A stretch of 61,537 nucleotides of DNA from Planctomycetaceae bacterium (GTDB lineage: Bacteria; Planctomycetota; Planctomycetia; Pirellulales; Pirellulaceae): positions 1 to 61,537 of the forward strand of contig JAHEBQ010000038.1 of assembly GCA_024642205.1 (NCBI GenBank), given 5' to 3'. Each line of letters begins with the position of its first letter. Within the stretch, counting starts at the first letter, position 1. Shown piece by piece: positions 1 to 9,293 of this stretch. Position numbers and translations under genes: made by a program. The notes beneath the pieces were generated by a model. The model saw only the letters and a program-made list of their open reading frames with translations. It searched no databases and was not told where the DNA came from.

Positions 1-442
1 TCACAACAAGGTCCTCGTCGACAGCGACGGCATCCGTAAAGTAAATCCTCATCGTTTCGAGATGCAGCTTCTGGATGGCATCTTGTATTTCACACCCGAT
101 CTTGCAGTCGGTTTTGTCGACCTGTCCCACGAGGCGTTTTGGATCCGAGGGCATTTTCCCGGAAGACCACTCATGCCTGGCGTTTTGATTTGCGAATGCG
201 CGGCTCAACTTTCTTCCTATTTCGCGTTGACGAACAAGATGGTTGACGAAGGCTATGTCGGGCTGGGCGGACTGGAGAGAATTCGTTTTCGGGGACCGGT
301 ATCGCCGGGGGACCGTCTAACGGTGATGTTGCGAAAGGGAAAGGTCCGTCACAACGTATTGTTCACGGCGGAATTTCAGGGCTACGTCGACCGGACTTTG
401 GTTGTCGATGGAGAGATCAAGGGCGTCGCATTGGGCAAGTAG
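1..442 (+). CDS. FabZ/FabA-like 3-hydroxyacyl-ACP dehydratase (5' truncated)
   Basis: The reading frame is open from the first bases of the window, so the true start lies upstream; the first ATG at 62 is internal. The translated start contains NPHRFEMQLLDG, which matches the FabZ active-site histidine segment (PHRYPFLLVD), and further on HFPGRPLMPGVLICECAAQ, which matches the hot-dog-fold helix carrying the catalytic glutamate. Family members dehydrate 3-hydroxyacyl-ACP in fatty-acid or related lipid synthesis in the cytoplasm. The C-terminal strands (RIRFRGPVSPGDRL, VDGEIKGVAL) are also typical. It converges on a FabH-like gene 165 bp downstream on the other strand, so both may belong to an acyl-chain pathway whose other genes lie outside the window. 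It could be a specialised rather than housekeeping FabZ. Confidence 0.85.
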   Translation, partial: HNKVLVDSDGIRKVNPHRFEMQLLDGILYFTPDLAVGFVDLSHEAFWIRGHFPGRPLMPGVLICECAAQLSSYFALTNKMVDEGYVGLGGLERIRFRGPVSPGDRLTVMLRKGKVRHNVLFTAEFQGYVDRTLVVDGEIKGVALGK

Positions 443-606
443 TTGGTTCCGGTTACAGGAATCGCGAATCTGTGGTCAAGAATCTGTCAGGTTCGGCCGG
501 TCCGGGATTTTCCTGCCCACATCGAATATTGGAAAGCTCGGGAAACGGGTTGCTACGCCAATGGACTTGCAGGCCGCGCAGATGGCCGCCCGGGAACAGC
601 CGGCCA

Positions 607-1611
607 TTAAGGCTGTGCGGCATCTTGCCAAACACAACCGGCCCAAGACCAACCAACGCCAAAACCGACTAACAGGTTTCTCATTTCAGGCGTCATGTCG
701 CCGCGTTCACGCATCTGGTTAATGAGAATTGGCAGAGTCGACGAAACCGTATTGCCAAGATCTCGCAACAGGATCGGAACACGCTCCTCGTCGATTTCCA
801 TCACTTGCTGAAGTTGGCTGAGCATCTTATGGGTTGCTTGATGGAACAGGTAGAACCCCACATCTTGGCGGGTCATGTCGGCGTCGAGAAGGACCTGGTC
901 CAACATGTCCGGAATCTGTCCGACGGTGAAATTGATCAGCGCGGGACCGTCCATATAAAGATCACTTTTCCAACGGCGCCGATGACGAGGTTCGATGGCG
1001 TCTTCGGAATTGCGAAAACCGCTTTGAGTCGCCAGCAGCGTATTGGCTCCTTTACCGTCAGTCCCAAACTTGAAGCCCCACATGGAGGGTTCATCATATG
1101 ACTCGATCAGCGTGGCGGCCGCGCCATCGCCAAAAATCGTCCGTAAACTTCTATCCTGTTTGTCGATCAGCTTGGTATAGGTTTCGGCCGTAATAAACAG
1201 AATCCGTTTTGCAACGCCCGATCGAATCAGGCCATCGCACAGCGAAAGCCCGTAAACATATCCGCTGCAACCAAGATTGAAATCGAGTGCACCACAGGTT
1301 GTCGGGAGACCGAGCCGGTCCTGGATCAGGCATGCCGTTGTAGGTAGAGGGTAATCGGGAGTCTGAGTGCAGAACAGCAGAAAGTCGATCGTCGAGGGAT
1401 CGATATCAAATTGGGCAAATAGCTTCTCCGCCGCTTTGACACCCAGATCCGAAGAACATTCATTCGGCGCTGCGATATGCCGGTTGTAAATGCCGGTTTT
1501 CGACGCAATCAAGTCCATATCCCATTTGGGATTATCGACCATTAAGTCTTCGTTCGATTCGATTCGTTCAGGTAAGTGAACGGCGATCGGCCCAACGGCT
1601 GCATATTTCAC
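607..1611 (-). CDS. 3-oxoacyl-ACP synthase III (FabH-like ketosynthase)
   Basis: A 334-aa thiolase-fold protein, the usual length for KAS III. The catalytic triad is visible: Cys115 in FNLGCSGYVYG, His257 in YLFHQATHKM and Asn287 in LGNTVSSTLP. The N-terminal signature SKTGIYNRHIA and the loop FGDGAAATLI also fit FabH. KAS III enzymes condense an acyl-CoA starter with malonyl-ACP. The ATG at 1611 is used. It converges with the FabZ-like gene. The CTQTPDYPLPTTACLIQ segment occurs in both housekeeping FabH and in KAS III enzymes of secondary lipid pathways, so substrate and pathway are unresolved. Catalytic competence seems intact, unlike the ketosynthase-like protein at 24-25 kb. Confidence 0.9.
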   Translation of the reverse strand: MKYAAVGPIAVHLPERIESNEDLMVDNPKWDMDLIASKTGIYNRHIAAPNECSSDLGVKAAEKLFAQFDIDPSTIDFLLFCTQTPDYPLPTTACLIQDRLGLPTTCGALDFNLGCSGYVYGLSLCDGLIRSGVAKRILFITAETYTKLIDKQDRSLRTIFGDGAAATLIESYDEPSMWGFKFGTDGKGANTLLATQSGFRNSEDAIEPRHRRRWKSDLYMDGPALINFTVGQIPDMLDQVLLDADMTRQDVGFYLFHQATHKMLSQLQQVMEIDEERVPILLRDLGNTVSSTLPILINQMRERGDMTPEMRNLLVGFGVGWSWAGCVWQDAAQP

Positions 1612-2232
1612 AGATTACCTTGATCCGGTGCTTAATCCGGCCTTGCGTTTTGTTTTTGTGGCGAGCATTGGCGAGTTTTGATTAAACAAAAAGTTACCAA
1701 ATTTGAACTGGCACGCGAAGGCGTCTGAAAAAAGCTGGGATTCGGATTGATCGTTGGCGACGTCATTGATTCCTGGACGCATACGAAGGTCATGACCCGC
1801 CCGTCAACTTGATAGGGCTCACATTCCATCCAGACGATTGCGAACAAGGGAAAGCTGCTCCCTGGTGTTTCGGCTATCAGGATTCACCTTCCAATTTCAG
1901 GCTTAAATGTGTGATTCGTGCAATTCGCTCCGGCTTGGCAAGGTTGGCATCGGCTGACGACCGGGATAGGCCTGATCGTCCGGCGCCGAATTAATGGCAG
2001 GTGATTCACTGGCCAAGAATGCGTGTCAGGCATGCGCAGATAAACGTCGAGGTAGAATGCGAACAGTCAATGTAGGGGGCAGCTTCGTAAATCAGACGTT
2101 GTCCTGGCCCTGGCGACCCGATCCATGCCATGAACCCCTGGCAAGCGGCTCGTTTGGGATTTGCCTGCGAAAATGCAAAAGAAGCGGATTGAGCCAGGTT
2201 CATTTGGAATCAGTCCCGATCAGCCGAACAGG
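1612..2232. other. intergenic, no recognised gene
   Basis: About 620 bases between two minus-strand genes. Only short open frames (61-80 codons) are present on either strand; none has a recognisable domain or ribosome site. It probably holds the promoter of the FabH-like gene, but no convincing -35/-10 pair was seen. Confidence 0.5.
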
Positions 2233-2790
2233 CTAGGCGGCCAGTGACCGCTTAGGAGACTTATGCTCTGCGAGTTTTTCGACCTCAAGGCGGGTCATCG
2301 ACTGGAAGGGCTGGCCAGCACCGGGTTGGATCAGGACCAGCGACCCTGAATGAAGCATCCGTGGAAAATAGAACCAGGTCGCGTCCAGTGCCGCTTGGTC
2401 GTAGCCGGACGAGATGATGATCATATCCGTCCTCACGTGGGAATTGGCGATCCTTGAAATTGCCGATTGGAGATCACCAGGAACCAGCTGTATCTTTGCC
2501 TGGGTTGATTTCAGGCGTCGATGCATGTCGATCAGCTGGAGTTTTTTCTGCCCTTCCACACGAGCATCAAACTGGTCGACGCCGGTGTAACGGACATTTT
2601 GTGACGCGCCATATTTTGTGGCGACTCGGATCATCGCCTCACAGCGTGCGCCATCTTCCATTCCGAGCTCAATAAATGATCGGAACTTGTGTTTCCTGAT
2701 CAGTTTGTAAATCGTGCGATCACAAACTGGTTGCGAAAAAAGGGTTAAGCGGAGGTATTGAAGCGAAGAAAGTGGTTTCACGGCATTCAC
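2233..2790 (-). CDS. small class I SAM-methyltransferase-fold protein
   Basis: A 185-aa protein starting with GTG (2790). Residues around 40-50 read FIELGMEDGAR, a glycine-containing loop after a beta strand as in Rossmann-type methyltransferases. YTGVDQFDAR follows where the acidic residue that binds the SAM ribose would lie, and later strands (TDMIIISSGYD, GSLVLIQPG) complete the pattern. It ends in a basic tail. No substrate can be inferred. It stands alone between two long intergenic regions. It may be a methyltransferase or a non-catalytic relative; the match is to fold rather than to a named family. Confidence 0.65.
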   Translation of the reverse strand: MNAVKPLSSLQYLRLTLFSQPVCDRTIYKLIRKHKFRSFIELGMEDGARCEAMIRVATKYGASQNVRYTGVDQFDARVEGQKKLQLIDMHRRLKSTQAKIQLVPGDLQSAISRIANSHVRTDMIIISSGYDQAALDATWFYFPRMLHSGSLVLIQPGAGQPFQSMTRLEVEKLAEHKSPKRSLAA

Positions 2791-3235
2791 CTGGCAATGG
2801 TTCTTGGTTCAGCCCCGAACAATCGGCGTGTTTCTACTATTCGCAATCGACAGAACAACCCGACTTGCGTTGGTTTCGATGAGACAGGTGTTAGACATGT
2901 TGCCTCCGATAACCTTTCGACAGGCTGCCTAATGCGGAAAATCGTCAAACTCGGACGTGCGTTCTGATCGCTTTCCAACCCTCCGATAATTCAGACCCTT
3001 TTCAATTCTGCAAACGTATAGTTTCGCAGATCCAGGCCGGCCAAGGGACGCATTGATTGCCCATGGGTTTTGCCTTGAAAATTACTTGTGCGAAAGCAAG
3101 CGGCTTCGCAGGATCACCAGGACAAACAGTTCACTACGCCCAAGGGATTTTGGCGTTTCCCCTTGACCATGATGGTCGACTCGCGCGGCAAGCGCTACGA
3201 TCGAGTCGTTGGCCATTTGCGTATTGAAAAAGAAC
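2791..3235. other. divergent intergenic region
   Basis: About 445 bases between the divergent SAM-fold and subtilase genes. It must contain both promoters, but no strong consensus elements, repeats or additional gene are visible. Confidence 0.5.
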
Positions 3236-6200
3236 ATGTCATCGAAAATTGACAATGCCAGCCAGGAACGCCGGTTAAAATACGAGCAGTTTGAAAAACG
3301 ACTGGTGATGTCGGCACAGGCGGTCACCAGCCTGTTGCCGGAACTTGAAATCGCAGCGCCGGCGATCACACAACAGCTCGTCGCGCTCGACCACGCTGCC
3401 ACAACACAAGCGTCGGATATAGCTGCCGAGTATGGACTTGATGGAACGGGACAAACCGTTGCGGTGATCGATTCAGGAATCGCCTGGGACCACAATGCGT
3501 TGGGGTCCGGATATGGCGAAGGCCACAAGGTGGTCGGCGGTTGGGATTTTGCCGAAAACGATGACAACCCCTACGACGATGGTCCGGCGGGATATCACGG
3601 CTCCCATGTTGCAGGGATCATCGCAAGTACGGACAGTCAATATCGAGGTGTCAGTCCGGGTGTTGATCTGGTTGGACTTCGCGTTTTCGGAGACAACGGC
3701 GAAGGAGATTTGGCCTGGGTAGAACAAGCTCTTCAATGGGTTCACGATCACAAAGACGATTTTGCCAACCCGATTACAACCGTCAACCTTTCCATTGGGA
3801 CCAATTGGAATGCTGAATCCAATCCGGATTGGGCCACGCTCGAGGACGAATTCGCCCAGCTCAAAGCAGACGGGCTGTTTATCAGCGTGGCGGCGGGCAA
3901 TTCGTTTTTGACCTTCGGGCAGCCAGGATTAAGTTATCCAGCAGTTAGCCAGTACGTCGTGCCGGTGTCAAGCCATGGCGCCGACGGCAATCTCAGCGAT
4001 TTTGCTCAACGGGACGAAAGCGTATTGGTTGCTCCGGGAGAGTCGGTTCGAAGTACGGTTCCCGACCATCTGTTCGGTGGTACGTCCGGAAACCAGTTTC
4101 TCGGCTCAACCGGAACCAGCATGGCGGCACCCTATGTTGCCGGAGCCAGTGCCGTCCTGCGTCAGGCCAACGAATTCATGGGCATCACCGACGTAACGCA
4201 AGATCTGCTTTACCAGCAGTTTCGTGAAACAGCGGATCAGATATTCGACTCGGTGACGGGCGCCTACTATTACCGAATCAACCTTGAAGCGGCACTTGCA
4301 TCGGTCATTCAAGACCGCCATTCGGATATCGCTGAATCCGCAACCGACGCCGGCGTGCTCGGTGGGGGTGAGACGATTGAAGGCACCATCGGCAGAATCT
4401 CAGACGTCGATGCCTTTGAATTTACTGCACTCCATTCGGGTCAGTTGAAATTCAGTTTTGAAGTCACCGATAATCTGACGCCGCTTGTCGATTTTGCCGG
4501 AACACCAACGACGGCCAATGGTAATGAAATAACACTGGATGTGGTGGCCGGTCAACAATACAACTTCGCTGTTTCGACCGCCGACGGAACAGGACACTAC
4601 AAAATTAACCTGACCATGAGCCGCTCTGCCAACGCAGGAAGCGGCGGCAACACCAACGGCATCTCGCAGGGAGATCTCGGCGAACCAGTCCGGTGGGGAG
4701 TGGTCGCTTCGAATCTGTTTGCCAATCAGGTTGTTGACGGGCAAGCGACGTTTGAGTTAACGACCATGCGTGATGGATTCCTGTCAATTGAGTCTTCGAT
4801 CGGCGCAGGCGAGTCGTTAACGCTGGAGGTTTACGATAGCCAGTCTAATCTTGTGAAATCGACGACGGCTCAAAACGGCGAAATGCGGTTGGATGTCGTT
4901 GCGAACAAGGGCGAGACATTCATGGTCAAAGCAACCGGTCATTCGGCGTCAGCCGATTTCCAAGTGACCAACCTGGTTTCGCTTCGCTCCGGATTATTGA
5001 CAGTTCACGGAACCAATCAACGTGACGCGGTCGCGATTTCGGCGGATGACGGAATTGATGTCGATATCAACGGCGTTGGCTACCATTTCGATCAGGCCAC
5101 AGTCAACCAGGTCACTGTCATCGGGCACGAGGGAGTGGATTCGATCGAGTTGTCACTTGGAAATGACGATGACCGCGTCAATACCCGAACCGACGGTGTG
5201 TCCGCAAGGAACTCCCGTTTTTCTTTGGATGCGATTGAATTCCGATCGATCAGCGTCTCGGGAGGGGGCGGGTACGACACGGTTTCCATGGTGGGATCCA
5301 ACGGAAGCGATTCGTTCGTCGCTGGAACCAGTCGCGGTGAGTACGTAACCACCCTCAACGGACTGGGGTTTTCCAGCCAGGCCACTGGGTTTGAACTGGT
5401 TCATGTCGTGTCCACCAATGGCGACAACGCAGCCAGCCTGACCGGTACTGACGGGCCTGACCGTTTCGTATCCCGGGGAGAACGCAGTTGGTTGAAGATG
5501 AGCGACACCATGGTGATGGTTGACGGTTTTGATTCAATCTCGGTCAATGGCGCCGGCGGAATGGACATGGCAAATCTGTTCGATTCTGCCGGGAACGACC
5601 GACTCGAGATGTCCCCGGGTGGGGCTACACTGATTACCGATTCGTACGTGATCAAAATCAAGGAAATTTCCCGGATCAACGCATTCTCAACAAGCGGAAC
5701 GGACTCGGTGACGATGTACGACACGGCAAGCGATGAAGTGTTTGACCATCGCGAAGGAGTCAGTGTACTTACCGGCAACGGCTATACTTCATTCGCCGAA
5801 GGCTTCGCCGTGGTCGATGTCGTTTCGGTTGGCGGAAATGATATCGCACAGATTTTTGATACGTCCGGTAATGACACGTTCTACGGCGACGCAGGCGATA
5901 CGCAAATGCAGGCTGGCAGTCTTTCCGTCACCACACGCGGTTTCAAACACGTCAACCTGATTGCCAGTAACGGTGGCCAGGACCGAGCCTTTCTGAGAGG
6001 GACCAGCGGCGACGATGTCGTGCTGGTTGAAACCGGTAGTACGCGGTTGACCATGTCCAACGGACGAACGAACCGAGTTGTCGGGGTTGAGACAGTCGAA
6101 CTCGACACTCTCGCCGGCCTCGACCTGTCGTTCATTACTGGCAGTGGTGGACGCGAGCGGTTGGCCGCCAGTTATTCCCAGATCGAACTTGAAACGACTC

Positions 6201-6466
6201 TGCAGATGCTCCAGATGGTTAACGTCGAGCGGACACGGTTCGACGGCAACGGCGGTGGCGATGAAGTTTCATTTGAAGACCTGGGCGAACTGGACCTGCT
6301 GGAATCCGTTGGTAGTAAAGCGGTCGCCTATTTTCGCGACCACTGCGTGACAGCGAACGAATTTTCGGTCCTCGAAGCCAGCACTGTCGACGATGCGATG
6401 GCGCAGTACGATCTCGAGGCCGTCGATTATCTTTATATGCTTCGAGGTAACTGGTCGAGGAAATAG
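3236..6466 (+). CDS. secreted subtilisin-like (S8) serine protease with C-terminal beta repeats
   Basis: A 1076-aa protein using ATG 3236; an in-frame TTG at 3209 would add nine residues. The N-terminus carries LKYEQFEKRLVMSAQ, similar to the LExRxLLSA motif common on exported planctomycete proteins. The S8 triad is intact: Asp79 (VAVIDSGIAWD), His121 (GYHGSHVAGI) and Ser295 (GTSMAAPYVAG), with the oxyanion Asn in SVAAGNS. A region near 370-460 resembles a PPC-type beta domain (GTIGRISDVDAFEFTA). From about residue 670 to 1000 there are at least six divergent units of roughly 70 residues built on GGxDxAxLxDTxGxDxF. These repeats probably form an extended beta structure for surface association or adhesion. 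Extracellular proteolysis is likely; the substrate is unknown. Confidence 0.9.
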   Translation: MSSKIDNASQERRLKYEQFEKRLVMSAQAVTSLLPELEIAAPAITQQLVALDHAATTQASDIAAEYGLDGTGQTVAVIDSGIAWDHNALGSGYGEGHKVVGGWDFAENDDNPYDDGPAGYHGSHVAGIIASTDSQYRGVSPGVDLVGLRVFGDNGEGDLAWVEQALQWVHDHKDDFANPITTVNLSIGTNWNAESNPDWATLEDEFAQLKADGLFISVAAGNSFLTFGQPGLSYPAVSQYVVPVSSHGADGNLSDFAQRDESVLVAPGESVRSTVPDHLFGGTSGNQFLGSTGTSMAAPYVAGASAVLRQANEFMGITDVTQDLLYQQFRETADQIFDSVTGAYYYRINLEAALASVIQDRHSDIAESATDAGVLGGGETIEGTIGRISDVDAFEFTALHSGQLKFSFEVTDNLTPLVDFAGTPTTANGNEITLDVVAGQQYNFAVSTADGTGHYKINLTMSRSANAGSGGNTNGISQGDLGEPVRWGVVASNLFANQVVDGQATFELTTMRDGFLSIESSIGAGESLTLEVYDSQSNLVKSTTAQNGEMRLDVVANKGETFMVKATGHSASADFQVTNLVSLRSGLLTVHGTNQRDAVAISADDGIDVDINGVGYHFDQATVNQVTVIGHEGVDSIELSLGNDDDRVNTRTDGVSARNSRFSLDAIEFRSISVSGGGGYDTVSMVGSNGSDSFVAGTSRGEYVTTLNGLGFSSQATGFELVHVVSTNGDNAASLTGTDGPDRFVSRGERSWLKMSDTMVMVDGFDSISVNGAGGMDMANLFDSAGNDRLEMSPGGATLITDSYVIKIKEISRINAFSTSGTDSVTMYDTASDEVFDHREGVSVLTGNGYTSFAEGFAVVDVVSVGGNDIAQIFDTSGNDTFYGDAGDTQMQAGSLSVTTRGFKHVNLIASNGGQDRAFLRGTSGDDVVLVETGSTRLTMSNGRTNRVVGVETVELDTLAGLDLSFITGSGGRERLAASYSQIELETTLQMLQMVNVERTRFDGNGGGDEVSFEDLGELDLLESVGSKAVAYFRDHCVTANEFSVLEASTVDDAMAQYDLEAVDYLYMLRGNWSRK

Positions 6467-6629
6467 AATCGTTGGGGCGATTTCGATGGTGTGGGGGGTA
6501 GCGTCCCACGCCTTGTCGGTGCGATTCTCGGAATCGGGCCGAGCGAACCAGCCGAGGATCGACGGCGTGGTCAAGTGGGCCGGATCGCGCGGTTGTCCAA
6601 CAACCTTTATCGACTTTTCCGCGGCACGT

Positions 6630-7619
6630 CTAACGCGGATGAACTCCGGCGCGACGAATTGATTCGACATGATAGTCGAACCAAATTGGCTTCAGCAACT
6701 CGATCATTTTTGCACGTTTGTGGGCCAGACCCTCAATTTCAATGTACGTGTGGTCGATTCCCAGCGATTGCAGATGTTGATGGAAATCGCGAACCGTCTG
6801 GATATGCCCTTCGTCCTGGGTTCCACACGCAATCTGGATTCGGACATTGGCCTGGATTCGATCCGCATTCTTTTTCGTCAATGCATAGACATCGTTGTTT
6901 TCCCAATCCGTGCGATTCTCTCCGAGTAACAGATCTTTGCGAAGTTCCGGCGCGGTAGCATCAAATGTCTCAATCAAATGCGGGACGTTACCAGCCTGGC
7001 AGAATAGGCTGCAGAACATCTCAGGGTACTTCATCGCCAATCGTGTCGATCCACGTCCACCCATTGAGAATCCTTCGATGCAGCGGCCTCGTCGATCCGC
7101 GATGGTACGATAATTCGAATCTACAAACGGAATGAATTCCTTGACGAAGACCGATTCAATCGGAAACCTGCCATCGGCGGAATCCTTGTAAAACGTACTG
7201 TGACCTCCATTGGGCAGTACCATGATCAATTCAGGCCAGCGTCCAGTCGTAATCCCTTCGTGCAGCAGAGCGATCGAGTCCATGCTGGTGAATTCATTTC
7301 CCCCGTTTCCATGTAGGTTGTAGATCACCGGATAGCGCTGGTCGGGTGAATTGGAATAACCGGGAGGTAGGTAGATGCAATAGCCAATGTCCTCGTCGAC
7401 CAGGTCACTATGAAATTTCAAGTGCTGCGTATTTGGCGGTAGCAGCATCTGCGCCGGTTTCGGTTCGTTGACCCACACGATCGACGGCCTGGATGATGGC
7501 TTGACCAGGGGCTTGCTGTTTTTCGTCTGGGCAGGACAGTGAGATTGGCAAGTCAATATCAACAGTATGACACCGAAGGTGATGGTCAATGTGGTTCGTG
7601 ACGTTTTCAAGAGGATCAT
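6630..7619 (-). CDS. exported esterase-D/feruloyl-esterase-like alpha/beta hydrolase
   Basis: A 329-aa protein with an N-terminal hydrophobic signal (about residues 8-28, followed by SHCPAQT). The alpha/beta-hydrolase features of the esterase family PF00756 are present: oxyanion region YNLHGNGGNE, nucleophile elbow GFSMGGRG, an acid in the CGTQDEGH region and catalytic His in EGLAHKR. The family hydrolyses carbohydrate-linked or small-molecule esters (feruloyl, acetyl, S-formylglutathione, siderophore). In a marine-type planctomycete, a role in polysaccharide de-esterification outside the cytoplasm is plausible but inferred. It converges with the subtilase gene. No Shine-Dalgarno is obvious before ATG 7619. 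Confidence 0.85.
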   Translation of the reverse strand: MILLKTSRTTLTITFGVILLILTCQSHCPAQTKNSKPLVKPSSRPSIVWVNEPKPAQMLLPPNTQHLKFHSDLVDEDIGYCIYLPPGYSNSPDQRYPVIYNLHGNGGNEFTSMDSIALLHEGITTGRWPELIMVLPNGGHSTFYKDSADGRFPIESVFVKEFIPFVDSNYRTIADRRGRCIEGFSMGGRGSTRLAMKYPEMFCSLFCQAGNVPHLIETFDATAPELRKDLLLGENRTDWENNDVYALTKKNADRIQANVRIQIACGTQDEGHIQTVRDFHQHLQSLGIDHTYIEIEGLAHKRAKMIELLKPIWFDYHVESIRRAGVHPR

Positions 7620-8479
7620 GATCAGCCGATTCTGTTAATGGCGACGATGAAAATAACATTCGTATTGGATCTGTTAGATTAAGGTAATTCTTTTGCAAAG
7701 GAAATTTAAAATCTGGTTAACATGTTACTGCGAGTGAATTTTATTCATTGATCTGTACCTGAACCGCGTCGTTCCATCGTGGACGCACTCTGCCCGGTTG
7801 GGGTTTCATGTTCTGCCGGAACGCCCGGGTCGCATCACGGCCAGTTCGTAGGATTTTCGCATCGCGTTGACGATTGTGTACAATTCTCTGTCCAGGCTGA
7901 AATCCGGACGCCCCGGTCTTAGATCTCGCATCGGTAGCCGCTGGATGTGTTCGATTGATGTGTTGCGATTCGCCAATTCTCCATCCGTCGGGTTATTGAG
8001 TGTCTTTCGTTTCGTCAAACTGACGGTTGAAAACAGGCGCCGTCCCTGAAGTCCCGAATAGCCGGTTCATTTTGGTGGTTAACGAATCGATGGGATATTC
8101 AAAAACAGAAAATGACTCGACGGGAGTTTCAGCAAGAGAAATACATGACAAACCGAAAGCAATTGTCACGGCGGTGACATTCAGGCCAGTTGCAATGATC
8201 AGCAAGCTGTGACCATTTCCTTCCAAGGTGGGCCAATTGCGAAAGTTATTTTCCCGTCGCCCCCAGGGAAATACCAGTTCTTGGTAGCCGAGGAAAATCC
8301 CTCGTCGACTGTAGCAGGTCTGCGACCAGCTACGTGATTCGATCACCAGGCCATGCGGGTATTGTGAAGTCGGGGTCGAGCGACGGGAACGCTTGTTAAC
8401 GTATCGGGACCGTAAATTTCATCAACCGGTGGCTCCTGGACCCACAGATTGTTGTCCCGGAATGGTTTACAATCAGCGC
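7620..8479. other. long intergenic region with an ambiguous minus-strand ORF
   Basis: About 860 bases between divergent genes. A minus-strand frame at 7993-8346 (117 codons) contains a hydrophobic signal-like stretch (LLIIATGLNVTAVTIAFG, then SCISLAET), and a second overlapping frame continues at 7806-8018. Neither matches a known family and there is no ribosome site. This could be a small exported protein, a decayed gene or chance. No promoter consensus was recognised. Confidence 0.35.
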
Positions 8480-9211
8480 ATGGATCAAGACCGCGCCAAC
8501 GACGAATTTGCAACCACTCACTGGAGCCTTGTTTTATCGTCACGAGAATTTGATTCGGACGTTCGGCGGGATTCACTGGGTGAATTGTGCACTGCCTATT
8601 GGTATCCGTTGTTTGCGTACCTTCGTCGCAAGGGCCATTCTCCTGAGGAGGCCGCCGATTATGTGCAGGGCTTTTTTGTCGAGTTGATTGACAAGGATTT
8701 TCTCGCCTCGGTCGCCCCGGAAAAGGGGCGGTTCCGCTGGTTTTTGATGGCGGCAGTGAAACGATATGTCAATAAACAGGTGGAGAAGAAGAACGCTCAA
8801 AAACGTGGTGGCGGCCGGACGTTTTTTTCTCTCAATGTTGAGGATGCCGAACAACGGTATCAACTGGAACCGGTGGATGGCTGGTCGGCCGAAAAACTTT
8901 TTGAGCGCCGCTGGGCGTTGGCGGTTTTGCAGCAGGCGCTGGACCGGTTAGAAGAACAATATCTCCAAAAACGCAAGTTGGAACTTTATTTCGCCCTCCA
9001 ACCGACGCTCTCGGGGATTCCGATGACGAATCAACAGTATTCCGAGATCGCCGACCGATTCGGGATAACCGAAGGAGCGGTCAGAGTTTCAGCGCTCCGG
9101 ATGAGAGAAAAATACCGTGACGCAATTCGCGAGATCGTTTCGCAAACGGTTACTGAAACAGATTGCGTCGTCGATGAGCTCGATGAATTGTTGGCGGCGC
9201 TAAAAGGGTAG
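8480..9211 (+). CDS. ECF sigma-70 factor, planctomycetal TTHWSLVL type
   Basis: The ATG at 8480 gives 243 aa beginning MDQDRANDEFATTHWSLVLS, the usual start of this group; longer starts at 8393 or 8462 are possible. Sigma region 2 spans about residues 25-90, including the ELCTAYWYPLFAYLRRKGHS helix and a DYVQGFF segment that matches the DxxQGFF motif. A basic linker (KKNAQKRGGGR) follows, and region 4 includes YSEIADRFGITEGAVRVSALRMREKY, a helix-turn-helix for -35 recognition. It redirects RNA polymerase to a small regulon. The haem-protein gene begins 82 bp downstream in the same direction, so it may control that gene set. No anti-sigma factor is adjacent, as is often the case in this group. 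Confidence 0.92.
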   Translation: MDQDRANDEFATTHWSLVLSSREFDSDVRRDSLGELCTAYWYPLFAYLRRKGHSPEEAADYVQGFFVELIDKDFLASVAPEKGRFRWFLMAAVKRYVNKQVEKKNAQKRGGGRTFFSLNVEDAEQRYQLEPVDGWSAEKLFERRWALAVLQQALDRLEEQYLQKRKLELYFALQPTLSGIPMTNQQYSEIADRFGITEGAVRVSALRMREKYRDAIREIVSQTVTETDCVVDELDELLAALKG

Positions 9212-9293
9212 CGCTTTGTATCACCCATGAACCATTGAATGGCAGTTTTTTTACGGATTGACAGGCCTGGTGCCTGAACCGAGCGACGGCAGT

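Noticed and set aside
3082..3567. 161-codon minus-strand frame over the subtilase start
   Set aside because: It is antisense to the catalytic domain of a clear protease gene, with no domain of its own.
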